Notes under the pieces: generated by a model
Seen by the model: the letters and a program-made list of their open reading frames with translations, nothing else
The model's database searches: none
What the model was told of the DNA's origin: nothing
Shown here: one piece after another, positions 9,196-21,412 of the stretch
Layout: each line of letters opens with the position of its first letter
Numbering within the stretch: position 1 is the stretch's first letter
Made by a program: the position numbers and the translations under genes
Assembly (NCBI GenBank): GCA_014843695.1
Contig: CM026398.1
Location: 44,137,372-44,201,371 of the forward strand
DNA: 64,000 nucleotides
Source of the DNA: Archivesica marissinica
Lineage: Eukaryota; Mollusca; Bivalvia; Venerida; Vesicomyidae
Direction of reading: 5' to 3'

Positions 9196-12100
9196 GTAGG
9201 GTAGATATAAAGGTAACAGGGTAGATATAATGGTAACATGGTATATATAATGGTAACATGGTAGATATAATGGTAACAGGGTAGATATAAAGGTAACATG
9301 GTAGATATAAAGGTAACAGGGTAGATATAATGGTAACATGGTAGATATAATGGTAACATGGTAGATATAATGGTAACATGGTAGATATAATGGTAACATG
9401 GTAGATATAATGGTAACAGGGTAGATATAATGGTAACAGGGTAGTTATAATGGTAACAGGGTAGATATAATGGTAACATGGTAGATATAATGGTAACATG
9501 GTAGATATAATGGTAACATGGTAGATATAATGGTAACAGGGTAGATATAATGGTAACAGGGTAGTTATAATGGTAACAGGGTAGATATAATGGTAACATG
9601 GTAGATATAATGGTAACAGGGTAGATATAATGGTAACAGGGTAGATATAATGGTGGGTAGATATAATGGTAACATGGTAGATATAATGGTGGGTAGATAT
9701 AATGGTGGGTAGATATAATGGTAACATGGTAGATATAATGGTGGGTAGATATAATGGTGGGTAGATATAATGGTGGGTAGATATAATGGTAACATGGTAG
9801 ATATAAAGGTAACAGGGTAGATATAATGGTAACATGGTAGATATAATGGTAACATGGTAGATATAATGGTAACATGGTAGATATAATGGTAACAGGGTAG
9901 ATATAATGGTAACAGGGTAGTTATAATGGTAACAGGGTAGATATAATGGTAACATGGTAGATATAATGGTAACAGGGTAGATATAATGGTAACAGGGTAG
10001 ATATAATGGTGGGTAGATATAATGGTAACATGGTAGATATAATGGTGGGTAGATATAATGGTGGGTAGATATAATGGTAACATGGTAGATATAATGGTGG
10101 GTAGATATAATGGTGGGTAGATATAATGGTAACATGGTAGATATAATGGTAACAGGGTAGATATAATGGTGGGTAGATATAATGGTAACATGGTAGATAT
10201 AATGGTAACAGGGTAGATATAATGGTAACAGGGTAGATATAATGGTGGGTATATATAATGGTAACATGGTAGATATAATGATAACAGGGTAGATATAATG
10301 GTAACAGGGTAGATATAATGGTAACAGGGTAGATATAATGGTAACATGGTAGATATAATGGTGGGTAGATATAATGGTAACAGGGTAGATATAATGGTGG
10401 GTAGATATAATGGTAACAGGGTAGTTATAATGGTGGGTAGATATAATGGTGGGTAGATATAATGGTAACATGGTAGATATAATGGTGGTTAGATATAATG
10501 GTAACAGGGTAGATATAATGGTAACAGGGTAGTTATAATGGTGGGTAGATATAATGGTAACATGGTAGATATAATGGTGGGTAGATATAATGGTGGGTAG
10601 ATATAATGGTGGGTAGATATAATGGTAACATGGTAGATATAATGGTGGGTAGATATAATGGTAACTGGGTAGATATAATGGTAACAGGGTAGATATAATG
10701 GTAACATGGTAGATATAATGGTAACATGGTAGATATAATTGTAACATGGTAGATATAATGGTAACAGGGTAGATATAATGGTAACATGGTAGATATAATG
10801 GTAACATGGTAGATATAATGGTAACAGGGTAGATATAATAGTAACATGGTAGATATAATGATAACATGGTAGATATAATGATAACAGGGTAGATATAATG
10901 GTAACATGGTAGATATAATGGTAACATGGTAGATATAATGGTAACATGGTAGATATAATGGTGGGTAGATATAATGGTAACAGGGTAGATATAATGGTAA
11001 CATGGTAGATATAATGGTAACAGGGTAGATATAATGGTAACATGGTAGATATAATGATAACATGGTAGATATAATGATAACAGGGTAGATATAATGGTAA
11101 CATGGTAGATATAATGGTAACAGGGTAGATATAATGGTAACAGGGTAGATATAATGGTAACAGGGTATATATAATGGTAACAGGGCATATATAATGGTAA
11201 CATGATATATATAAAGGTAACATGGTAGATATAATGGTAACAGGGTAGATATAATGGTGGGTATATATAAAGGTAACAGGGTAGATATAATGGTAACATG
11301 GTAGATATAATGGTGGGTAGATATAATGGTAACATGGTAGATATAATGGTAACATGGTAGATATAATGGTAACATGGTAGATATAATGTTGGGTAGATAT
11401 AAAGGTAACATGGTAGATATAATGGTGGGTAGATATAATGGTAACATGGTAGATATAATGGTAACATGGTAGATATAAAGGTAACAGGGTAGATATAATG
11501 GTAACATGGTAGATATAATGGTAACATGGTAGATATAATGGTAACATGGTAGATATAATGGTAACAGGGTAGATATAATGGTAACAGGGTAGTTATAATG
11601 GTAACAGGGTAGATATAATGGTAACATGGTAGATATAATGGTAACAGGGTAGATATAATGGTAACAGGGTAGATATAATGGTGGGTAGATATAATGGTAA
11701 CATGGTAGATATAATGGTGGGTAGATATAATGGTGGGTAGATATAATGGTAACATGGTAGATATAATGGTGGGTAGATATAATGGTGGGTAGATATAATG
11801 GTAACATGGTATATATAATGGTGGGTAGATATAATGGTGGGTAGATATAATGGTAACATGGTAGATATAATGGTAACAGGGTAGATATAATGGTGGGTAG
11901 ATATAATGGTAACATGGTAGATATAATGGTAACAGGGTAGATATAATGGTAACAGGGTAGATATAATGGTGGGTATATATAATGGTAACATGGTAGATAT
12001 AATGATAACAGGGTAGATATAATGGTAACAGGGTAGATATAATGGTGGGTAGATATAATGGTAACAGGGTAGATATAATGGTAACATGGTAGATATAATG

Positions 12101-15100
12101 GTGGGTAGATATAATGGTACAGGGTAAGATATAATGGTGGGTAGATATAATGGTAACAGGGTAGTTATAATGGTGGGTAGATAATGGTGGGTAGATATAA
12201 TGGTAACATGGTAGATATAATGGTGGTAGATATAATGGTACAGGGTAGATATAATGGTAACAGGGTAGTTATAATGGTGGGGATATAATGGTAACATGGT
12301 AGATAATAATGTGGGTAGATATAATGGTGGGTAGATATAATGGTGGGTAGATATAATGGTAACATGGTAGATATAATGGTGGGTAGATATAATGGTGGGT
12401 AGATATAATGGTGGGTAGATATAATGGTAACATGGTAGATATAATGGTGGGTAGATATAATGGTAACTGGGTAGATATAATGGTAACAGGGTAGATATAA
12501 TGGTAACATGGTAGATATAATGGTAACATGGTAGATATAATTGTAACATGGTAGATATAATGGTAACAGGGTAGATATAATGGTAACATGGTAGATATAA
12601 TGGTAACATGGTAGATATAATGGTAACAGGGTAGATATAATAGTAACATGGTAGATATAATGATAACATGGTAGATATAATGATAACAGGGTAGATATAA
12701 TGGTAACATGGTAGATATAATGGTAACATGGTAGATATAATGGTAACATGGTAGATATAATGGTGGGTAGATATAATGGTAACAGGGTAGATATAATGGT
12801 AACATGGTAGATATAATGGAACAGGGTAGATATAATGGTAACATGGTAGATATAATGAACATGGTAGATATAATGATAACAGGGTAGATATAATGGTAAC
12901 ATGGTAGATATAATGGTAACAGGGTAGATATAATGGTAACAGGGTAGATATAATGGTAACAGGGTATATATAATGGTAACAGGGCATATATAATGGTAAC
13001 ATGATATATATAAAGGTAACATGGTAGATATAATGGTAACAGGGTAGATATAATGGTGGGTATATATAAAGGTAACAGGGTAGATATAATGGTAACATGG
13101 TAGATATAATGGTGGGTAGATATAATGGTAACATGGTAGATATAATGGTAACATGGTAGATATAATGGTAACATGGTAGATATAATGTTGGGTAGATATA
13201 AAGGTAACATGGTAGATATAATGGTGGGTAGATATAATGGTAACATGGTAGATATAATGGTAACATGGTAGATATAATGGTAACATGGTAGATATAATGT
13301 TGGGTAGATATAAAGGTAACATGGTAGATATAATGGTAACATGGTAGATATAATGGTAACAGGGTAGATATAAAGGTAACATGGTAGATATAATGGTGGG
13401 TAGATATAATGGTAACATGGTAGATATAATGGTAACAGGGTAGATATAATGGTAACAGGGTAGATATAAAGGTAACATGGTAGATATAATGGTGGGTAGA
13501 TATAATGGTGGGTAGATATAATGGTGGGTAGATATAATGGTAACATGGTAGATATAATGGTAACAGGGTAGATATAATGGTAACAGGGTAGATATAATGG
13601 TAACAGGGTAGATATAATGGTAACAGGATAGATATAATGGTAACATGGTAGATATAATGGTGGGTAGATATAATGGTGGGTAGATATAATGGTGGGTAGA
13701 TATAATGGTGGGTAGATATAATGGTGGTAGATAATGGTAACATGGTAGATATAATGGTAACATGGTAGATATAATGGTGGGTAGATATAAGGTGGGTATA
13801 TATAATGGTAACATGGTAGATATAATGGTGGGTAGAATAAGGGTAGATATAATGGTGGGTAGATATAATGGTAACATGGTAGATATAATGGTAACAGGGT
13901 AGATATAATGGTAACATGGTAGATATAATGGTAACAGGGTAGATATAATGGTGGGTAGATATAATGGTGGGTAGATATAAAGGTAACATGGTAGATATAA
14001 TGGTGGGTAGATATAATGGTGGGTAGATATAATGGTGGGTAGATATAATGGTAACATGGTAGATATAATGGTAACATGGTAGATATAATGGTGGGTAGAT
14101 ATAATGGTGGGTATATATAAAGGTAACATGGTAGATATAATGGTGGGTAGATATAATGGTGGGTAGATATAATGGTAACATGGTAGATATAATGGTAACA
14201 TGGTAGATATAATGGTAACATGGTAGATATAATGGTGGGTAGATATAATGGTAACATGGTAGATATAATGGTAACAGGGTAGATATAATGGTAACATGGT
14301 AGATATAATGGTGGGTAGATATAATGGTAACATGGTAGATATAATGGTGGGTAGATATAATGGTAACATGGTAGATATAATGGTAACATGGTAGATATAA
14401 TGGTAACATGGTAGATATAATGTTGGGTAGATATAATGGTAACATGGTAGATATAATGGTAACAGGGTAGATATAATGGTAACATGGTATATATAAAGGT
14501 AACAGGGTAGATATAATGGTAACATGGTAGATATAATGGTAACATGGTATATATAATGGTAACAGGGTATATATAATGGTAACAGGGTAGATATAATGGT
14601 GGGTAGATATAATGGTAACAGGGTAGATATAATGGTGGGTAGATATAATGGTAACATTGTAGATATAATGGTGGGTAGATATATAGGTAACATGGTAGAT
14701 ATAATGGTAACATGGTAGATATAATGGTGGGTAGATATAATGGTAACATGGTAGATATAATGGTGGGTAGATATAAAGGTAACATGGTAGATATAATGGT
14801 AACATGGTAGATATAATGGTGACAGGGTCGATATAATGGTGGGTAGATATAAAGGTAACATGGTAGATATAATGGTGGGTATATATAATGGTAACATGGT
14901 AGATATAATGGTAACAGGGTAGATATAATGGTAACATGGTATATATAAAGGTAACAGGGTAGATATAATGGTAACATGGTAGATATAATGGTAACATGGT
15001 AGATATAATGGTAACAGGGTAGATATAATGGTGGGTAGATATAAAGGTAACAGGGTAGATATAATGGTAACAGGGTAGATATAATGGTAACAGGGTAGAT

Positions 15101-16634
15101 ATAATGGTGGGTAGATATAAAGGTAACAGGGTAGATATAATGGTAACATGGTAGATATAATGGTAACAGGGTAGATATAATGGTGGGTAGATATAAAGGT
15201 AACAGGGTAGATATAATGGTGGGTAGATATAAAGGTAACATGGTAGATATAATGGTAACAGGGTAGATATAATGGTGGGTAGATATAAAGGTAACATGGT
15301 AGATATAATGGTAACAGGGTAGATATAATGGTAACATGGTATATATAATGGTAACAGGGTAGATATAATGGTAACATGGTAGATATAATGGTAACATGGT
15401 AGATATAATGGTAACAGGGTAGATATAATGGTGGGTAGATATAAAGGTAACATGGTAGATATAATGGTGGGTATATATAATGGTAACATGGTAGATATAA
15501 TGGTAACATGGTAGATATAATTGTGGGTAGATATAATGGTGGGTAGATATAATGGTAACATGGTAGATATAATGGTGGGTATATATAATGGTAACATGGT
15601 AGATATAATGGTGGGTAGATATAATGGTAACATGGTAGATATAATGGTAACAGGGTAGATATAATGGTGGGTAGGTATAATGGTAACATGGTAGATATAA
15701 TGGTAACAGGGTAGATATAATGGTAACATGGTAGATATAATGGTAACAGGGTAGATATAATGGTAACATGGTAGATATAATGGTAACATGGTAGATATAA
15801 TGGTAACAGGGTAGATATAATGGTAGGTAGATATAATGGTAACATGGTAGATAGATATAATGGTAACAGGGTAGATATAATGGTAACATGGTAGATATAA
15901 AGGTAACATGGTAGATATAATGGTAACAGGGTAGATATAATGGTGGGTAGATATAATGGTAACATGGTAGATATAATGGTAACAGGGTAGATATAAAGGT
16001 AACATGGTAGATATAATGGTAACAGGGTAGATATAATGGTGGGTAGATATAATGGTAACATGGTAGATATAATGGTAACAGGGTAGATATAATGGTAACA
16101 TGGTAGATATAATGGTAACAGGGTAGATATAATGGTGGGTAGATATAATGGTGGGTAGATATAATGGTAACATGGTAGATATAATGGTGGGTAGATATAA
16201 TGGTAACAGGGTAGATATAATGGTAACAGGGTAGATATAATGGTAACAGGGTAGATATAATGGTAACAGGGTAGATATAATGGTAACATGGTAGATATAA
16301 TGGTAACAGGGTAGATATAATGGTAACATGGTAGATATAATGGTGGGTAGATATAATGGTAACATGGTAGATATAATGGTAACAGGGTAGATATAATGGT
16401 AACAGGGTAGATATAATGGTAACATGGTAGATATAATGGTGGGTAGATATAATGGTAACATGGTAGATATAATGGTAACAGGGTAGATATAATGGTAACA
16501 GGGTAGATATAATGGTAACAGGGTAGATATAATGGTAACATGGTATATATAAAGGTAACAGGGTAGATATAATGGTGGGTATATATAAAGGTAACAGGAT
16601 ATATATAAAGGTAACAGGATATATATAAAGGTAA
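9196..16634. repeat. 20/16-bp minisatellite, about 7.4 kb
   Basis: Two unit types are interspersed: a 20-bp unit GGTAACATGGTAGATATAAT (or AACAGGG) and a 16-bp unit GGTGGGTAGATATAAT that lacks four bases. Rare variants (GGGCATATATAATGG, AACTGGGTAG, ATAATTGTAAC, ATGTTGGG) recur in the same order about 1.8 kb apart, showing a higher-order duplication. Small irregular indels cluster at 12115-12310, 12815-12860 and 13720-13850. The minus strand has long open frames (877-1682 residues) because the units lack stop codons in it. Confidence 0.95.
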
Positions 16635-16635
16635 C

Positions 16636-18033
16636 AGTCAAAAAAGAAACGATACCTGGTGTTTATGTGTCTATAATTTCAACATTTATTAAGAAAATTC
16701 TTTGACAATTCATAAGATGATAGTTCAACATGTTTGAAAGAGGAGCACATAAAGCATAATGAGCCTCCAAAACTGTCTGCTGCGTGATGACGTAATTCGT
16801 CGGACAGGGGTCTAATGGAGTTTTCACACAGACGTCAATACTGAGTATTGGCACCATTTGCGTCTCTTACTGCAATGCACCGCCGTCGCATTTATTTATC
16901 CACTCCTGACGCAAAACATCCCTCAGTTGGTTTAACGTTACCGGCTGACGTCGTCTGACGCGGCGGTCTAACGTATCCCACACATGCAGGGTTTCAATAT
17001 TGTTCTGCTCCAATAGTGTGGTGGAAATCCGAGCAATATGACACCTGGCGTTGTCCTGTTGGAACAGTGTGACGTTTCTGTTGGCCTTAAAGAACGGCAC
17101 AACAACTGGCGCAAGGATCTCATCACAGTACCGCTGGGCGTTTAGGTTCCCGTCCACCACTAACAGTTCAGTGCGACTGCCGAAGGTGATACCGCCCCAC
17201 GCCATAACGCTTCCGCCCCCGAACAGATCGACCTGACGTACACATGTGTCGGCGTAACGTTCACCGCGTCTGCGATATACCCGCTCTCTGCCATCCGCTT
17301 GACGCAGACAGAACCGCGATTCATCGCTAATCATCACCGAATTCCACTGTAACCGAGTCCAGCGAGCACGTTCCGTCGTCCATTCCCGCCGTACGTCACG
17401 GTGACGTCGTGTCAGGATGGGTCCAACGTATGGCCGATAGGCACGAATGCCACGTTCACCGAGCCGGTTCCTGACTGTTTGTGCACTGATGCGATTGTTG
17501 GTCATCCCAGGAGTAACGGCAGCTGTGTGCGTAGCAGGTAGGAACCGGTCACGTAAATGTGACGTCCGAATGTGACGGTCCTGTTCACGCGTCGTCACAC
17601 GTGGTCGACCAGATCTTGGACGGTCGTCCACCGATCCATGTGTTCGATAACGTCGAAGTAGACGTGTTATCGTGATCCGCGTAACCCCGAGTCGATTTGC
17701 GACGTCACGCATTCTCTGATTGCAGTATAGCCTAGGCATTTTGTTAGAGGTAACAATGGGTATGTAAGGCGTATTTCCTCGATGATAATGCAATACCAAT
17801 ACAATAAACCGGTTTTCCAATTTGTACATGTGTAGGAAGTTGTCTTTGTTGAGGAGCACGTGCAAATCAGAAATTCGGCATTCCAGGATTATCGGGTGTT
17901 TATTTACCTGTGTTTATGGTTGGCTGATGTTGCAATAAGATACCCGGTACTGATACGTAATAATATATTAAACCTTTCTATGGTTTTATCCATTTTACGT
18001 CATTTTTAGTTTGGTATCGTTTCTTTTTTGACT
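16636..18033 (-). mobile_element. Tc1-type transposon, inactivated
   Basis: Terminal inverted repeats AGTCAAAAAAGAAACGATACC lie at 16636-16656 and, inverted, at 18013-18033, matching over 21 bp. The 1.4-kb length fits Tc1 elements. Both flanks are units of the 20-bp array, so it jumped into that array. The TA target duplication is not clean: the right end reads CTGAGTC and the left only CAGTC. The transposase gene inside runs on the minus strand. Confidence 0.88.
16867..17865 (-). CDS. Tc1-family transposase with in-frame deletions, probably catalytically dead
   Basis: The 332-residue frame encodes a Tc1/mariner cut-and-paste transposase. Visible parts are an HTH segment (about 52-75, RDVANRLGVTRITITRLLRR), a GRPR hook (86-89), catalytic Asp 181 in ISDESRF, a glycine-rich GGGSVMAWGG (216-225) and catalytic Asp 271 in FQQDNARCH. 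In DD34E transposases the third acidic residue follows in a WPxxSPDLxPIEHxW block. Here NNIETL joins directly to HVWDTL at residues 293/294 (near 16987), so about 13 residues, including that Glu, are missing in frame. The likely true start is Met43 (17739). After it, roughly 15 residues usual before RDVANRLG also appear absent. The first 42 residues look like read-through of upstream DNA. With DNA binding partly kept but no Glu, it could at most bind ends (inference). Confidence 0.9.
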   Translation of the reverse strand: MHVLLNKDNFLHMYKLENRFIVLVLHYHRGNTPYIPIVTSNKMPRLYCNQRMRDVANRLGVTRITITRLLRRYRTHGSVDDRPRSGRPRVTTREQDRHIRTSHLRDRFLPATHTAAVTPGMTNNRISAQTVRNRLGERGIRAYRPYVGPILTRRHRDVRREWTTERARWTRLQWNSVMISDESRFCLRQADGRERVYRRRGERYADTCVRQVDLFGGGSVMAWGGITFGSRTELLVVDGNLNAQRYCDEILAPVVVPFFKANRNVTLFQQDNARCHIARISTTLLEQNNIETLHVWDTLDRRVRRRQPVTLNQLRDVLRQEWINKCDGGALQ

Positions 18034-18075
18034 CAGTATATAAAGGTAACAGGGTTGATATAATGGTAACAGGAC
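18034..18075. repeat. Remnant of the 20-bp array beyond the Tc1 element
   Basis: TATATAAAGGTAACAGGG and GATATAATGGTAACAGG are the same units as in the array left of the transposon. This shows the transposon split the array near its right edge. Confidence 0.9.
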
Positions 18076-18836
18076 CCATTAATTTACATTATACAATATT
18101 TTGGGGGAATTTATATTAATAAGGGAATATTTCATGTCATGACAAAATTGATAAAATATTCATTAAACTATCCACTTGAGGAATAATATTTGTAATTTAA
18201 AGCCGCATAATGCATTTCGTTCTCTTAAAAAAAAACCAAAACAAACAAATTATAATTAATATTGGTACATTGTGTATATTGTGGTATATTGTGGGCTTAA
18301 GTATTTAATTATAATGTTGCATTATTATAACGACTTTAATGCAGGGAAGGGATCCGCAATCTCACCGGTATGGTTCACCTGTTGTGATGGTACATAAACT
18401 CAAATATCCTCATTGATATAACCTGTTTGTGAACTATTGTTGTATAATTATATAACGTACTGTGTGCACACAATGTTACAGTTGACTAACACTTAGGTTA
18501 GAGTTGCTGTACTTTGCTTAGTCTGCCGACAAACACAGATTGTCAGGACTTGTTACCACTAACATCCCTCAACGCAATTTCGATGCATGATATTGATTTA
18601 GCGTCGTTCATGTGTCTGTGTGTGTGTCTGGCCACCGTCCAGAGCCGGTTTTCAGTAACCAATGGGTGGAATTTTATACAGCTAAAAATAAATATGTATC
18701 ACTAGTATCGACCAAGTAATACTGCAGTTATTGCCCTTTAATTTACTAATACTCCACAAATTTGTCCGAGTAACTTTTGTCCGGAGATCTCTCAAAAAGT
18801 ACTGAAGATACTTCAATGTCACTTGCAATAATTATA
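18076..18836. other. No gene recognised
   Basis: AT-rich unique sequence; no exon or array is supported. Confidence 0.5.
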
Positions 18837-18945
18837 CAGGGTTCCCACTGTCTGTCGCCATTGGCGCAAATTGTGACAAAAAACAAATACGTAGGCGCTA
18901 AATTTTGTCAATTGACAAAAATAGATTTTTTTTTCTTCACAGGCC
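18837..18945 (+). mobile_element. Fragment of the CAGGGTTCCC repeat
   Basis: It matches 3803 onward (CAGGGTTCCC, TTGGCGCAAATTGTGACAAA) and ends in a T-run. Right end truncated. Confidence 0.45.
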
Positions 18946-19109
18946 GGTTTAATTATATAATCCAATCAAATTGATTGATAGATTCCTCAGTTTTGGGTTT
19001 TTTGAAACCGGGCGCTGGACGATCTATGACTCCACTGATGAGGTCATTGGTGTGATAACTGTAGTGTATTGGGTAGAACACTGACAAGCTCAGTGGTAGA
19101 GTTGTTTGA

Positions 19110-19892
19110 CTTAGTGTCCGGGAGGTCAATTGTTCGGGCCCACTTAGTGTTTGGGAGGTCAATTGTTCGGGCCCACTTAGTGTTTGGGAGTTCATTTGTT
19201 CAGGCCCACTTAGTGTCCGGGAGGTCAATTGTTCGGGCCCACTTAATGTTTGGGAGGTCATTTGTTCGGGCCCACTTAGTGTCTGGGAGGTCAATTGTTC
19301 GGGCCCACTTAGTGTTTGGGAGGTCAATGTTCGGGCCCACTTAGTGTCCGGGAGGTCAATGTTCGGGCCCACTTAGTGTCCGGGAGGTCAATTGTTCGAG
19401 CCTACTTAGTGTTTGGGAGGTCAATTGTTCGAGCCTACTTAGTGTTTGGGAGGTCATTTGTTCGGGTCTACTTAGTGTTTGGGAGTTCATTTGTTCTGGC
19501 CCACTTAGTGTCCGGGAGGTCAATTGTTCGGGCCCACTTAGTGTTTGGGAGGTCATTTGTTCGGGCCCACTTAGTGTTTGGGAGGTAATTTGTTCGGGCC
19601 TACTTAGTGTCTGGGAGGTCAATTGTTCGGGCCCACTTAGTGTCCGGGAGGTCAATGTTTGGGCCCACTTAGTGTCCGGGAGGTCAATTGTTCGGGCCCA
19701 CTTAGTGTCCGGGAGGTCAATTGTTCGGGCCCACTTAGTGTCCGGGAGGTCATTTGTTCGGGCCCACTTAGTGTTTGGGAGTTCATTTGTTCTGGCCCAC
19801 TTAGTGTTTGGGAGGTCATTTGTTCGGGCCCACTTAGTGTTTGGGAGGTCAATTGTTCGGGCCCACTTAGTGTTTGGGAGGTCAATTGTTCG
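19110..19892 (+). repeat. 33-bp minisatellite with tRNA-like ancestry, about 24 copies
   Basis: Unit ACTTAGTGTTTGGGAGGTCA plus ATTGTTCGGGCCC (33 bp). Just left of it, at 19090-19107, lies AGCTCAGTGGTAGAGTTG, which is a tRNA D-arm with the Pol III A-box. The unit's TGTTCGGGCC is one change from a B-box/T-arm (GTTCGANNC). The array therefore looks like repeated amplification of the 3' half of a tRNA-like SINE head (inference). The 11-residue open frames follow from the 33-bp unit. Confidence 0.8.
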
Positions 19893-20079
19893 GTGCCTAA
19901 TGTCGGATCACTAACTTTTCCGCTCTTTGCTTGGTCACTTTATAGCTTACCATAAAACAGGTCGAGTTGAACATCCATTTAGTTGGTAGGTGATATGGAA
20001 CCTAGGATCACATTTCCAGAGGCTGTAACATGTAAGCATGATATCATTAATGATACTATCCACAATTACTCTTTGTTGT

Positions 20080-20272
20080 AGCTGTGGTCCAGTGGTAGAG
20101 CGTCGGATTTAGAATGGAATGGTCCCGGGTTTGATACTAGGTCAGGCCACGTATGAGTGTCATTGAGCAAGGCACCTCACACACATTGCTTAGTATTGGA
20201 TAACCTCTTAGGTCTGCTAAGCCTGCCCAGGAAAATATGTCTGGTTCTCGCAAGGGTTTGACATTAAGTATA
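20080..20272 (+). mobile_element. tRNA-derived SINE, group S5
   Basis: The head CTGTGGTCCAGTGGTAGAGCG...GGTCCCGGGTTTGATAC is tRNA-like. The body contains GAGCAAGGCACCTCACACAC, and the 3' end reads CTGCCCAGG...GCAAGGGTTTGACATT. Reverse copies: 57003-57185 and inside 21413-21600. Confidence 0.7.
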
Positions 20273-20328
20273 GGATATAAACCATAAATGATCTAATATG
20301 GAAACTAATGGATGCGTTTTGAGGCTTA

Positions 20329-20748
20329 CAGTCAAATCTACCATAACTCTTTCAATACCAAGTAACTGATATGGACTGGTCCATGATATTCTTAGACCAA
20401 TAAATGAACAAGAAAATTACATTCGGACCAGTTCATTTATCAAAATGGGTAATTTTTCTCTAAAAATAGTAATATTACTGGCAAAAAGTGCAGATCCTGA
20501 TGAGACGGCTCATCACGAGCCGGCTCATCTGGATCTACACTTTTTGTACGCCTATTTAGAGGTCTGTGGTGTTGAAAGGGTTAAGCAGCCGGTCAAGGGA
20601 ATCACAGAAAGTGGCTGCTTAGCACAGGTGGCTGCTTAATAGATGTCAAATGCATAATAAAACAACATGTTGGGAATCTGGAAACTGGCTACTTAATACA
20701 TGTTGGCTGCATAATAGAGGTGACCACTAATGCAGGTTTGATGGGGGT
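20329..20748 (-). mobile_element. pogo/Tigger-like TA MITE interrupted by a TTAA MITE
   Basis: The left end CAGTCAAATCT follows TA (20327-20328). The right end is a degraded CAGGTTTGA. The interior has GGCTGCTTAGCACAGGTGGC and matches the complete element at 29723-29901 in reverse. The TTAA in its CTTAAGCAGCC stretch was the target of the family A MITE at 20348-20580. Confidence 0.75.
20348..20580 (-). mobile_element. Nested TTAA MITE, family A (reverse)
   Basis: It starts CTCTTTCAATACCAAG, ends GTTGAAAGGG, and is flanked by ATAA (mutated) and TTAA 20581-20584. It has the same GATGAGACGGCTC / GAGCCGGCTCATC hairpin as the other copies. Confidence 0.8.
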
Positions 20749-21412
20749 ATCTTACTCAAAACACACACTTATATAACAAGATCCTACTAATTAAAAGTGT
20801 TAATTTCGTACATTTACTCAAGGATAATAATACTCTGGCCTTTTGATACCAGTCCAATATTAATAATAATGGACTGCAAGTACAACATAGTGTTTTAATG
20901 TAACATACATACATAATAATTATTGTATGACCTTTACAATGTATGTTGACCTTTACCATTATGTATCTATATTATCCCTCAGGCTATAAACACATGTTAT
21001 TTTAGCCTTGTGTAATGTAATGGACCATGACAGATTAGTGTCTGGTATATACTAGGAGTGTATACACATACTAGCTGTAACATCAGTACTTTCTTCTATA
21101 TTGGGCTGCAAATAACACATAGTGGAGATAATGTCTTTGGATAGAAACATTCTTGAGAAGAGATCTAATGATTCTGCGGTGTTCAGGCTGCCGATGGTGT
21201 TGCCTCGTCACATGCCGGTGATACCTGTAGGTCACCAACCACGGTCGGAGAGGTTCAAGGTTACCGCCCTGACCTTGCAGTTGCACGCTCAGAGGTCGCA
21301 TTCTGTAGACTGTGCGGATCATCCTCGCCACCTACATGCTAGAAATAAGATATCATTTAAGGTATATAGTTATATTGTATGTATGTTCTATTAATGTCCA
21401 ACCCCTTGCGGG

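Noticed and set aside
9196..16634. CRISPR array
   Set aside because: Units are contiguous without unique spacers and the setting is eukaryotic. The same holds for the other arrays.
9196..16634. Resemblance of ATAACAGGGTAGAT to the I-SceI homing endonuclease site
   Set aside because: Only part of the 18-bp site matches, and the similarity comes from a simple repeat; no endonuclease gene is present.
9122..16641. Open frames of 877-1682 residues on the minus strand (LPLYLPCYHYIYPVTIIST-type repeats)
   Set aside because: They arise because the 20- and 16-bp units lack stop codons on that strand. Several frames are open at once, indels shift freely between them, and no start context or family is visible.
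16663..16857. 64-residue minus frame downstream of the transposase
   Set aside because: It lies in the 3' part of the Tc1 element and shows no transposase motif; probably non-coding.
21083..21394. Overlapping 82- and 90-residue frames on opposite strands, repeated at 62826-63137
   Set aside because: They recur only because of the inverted duplication. Composition is not protein-like and no family is recognised.
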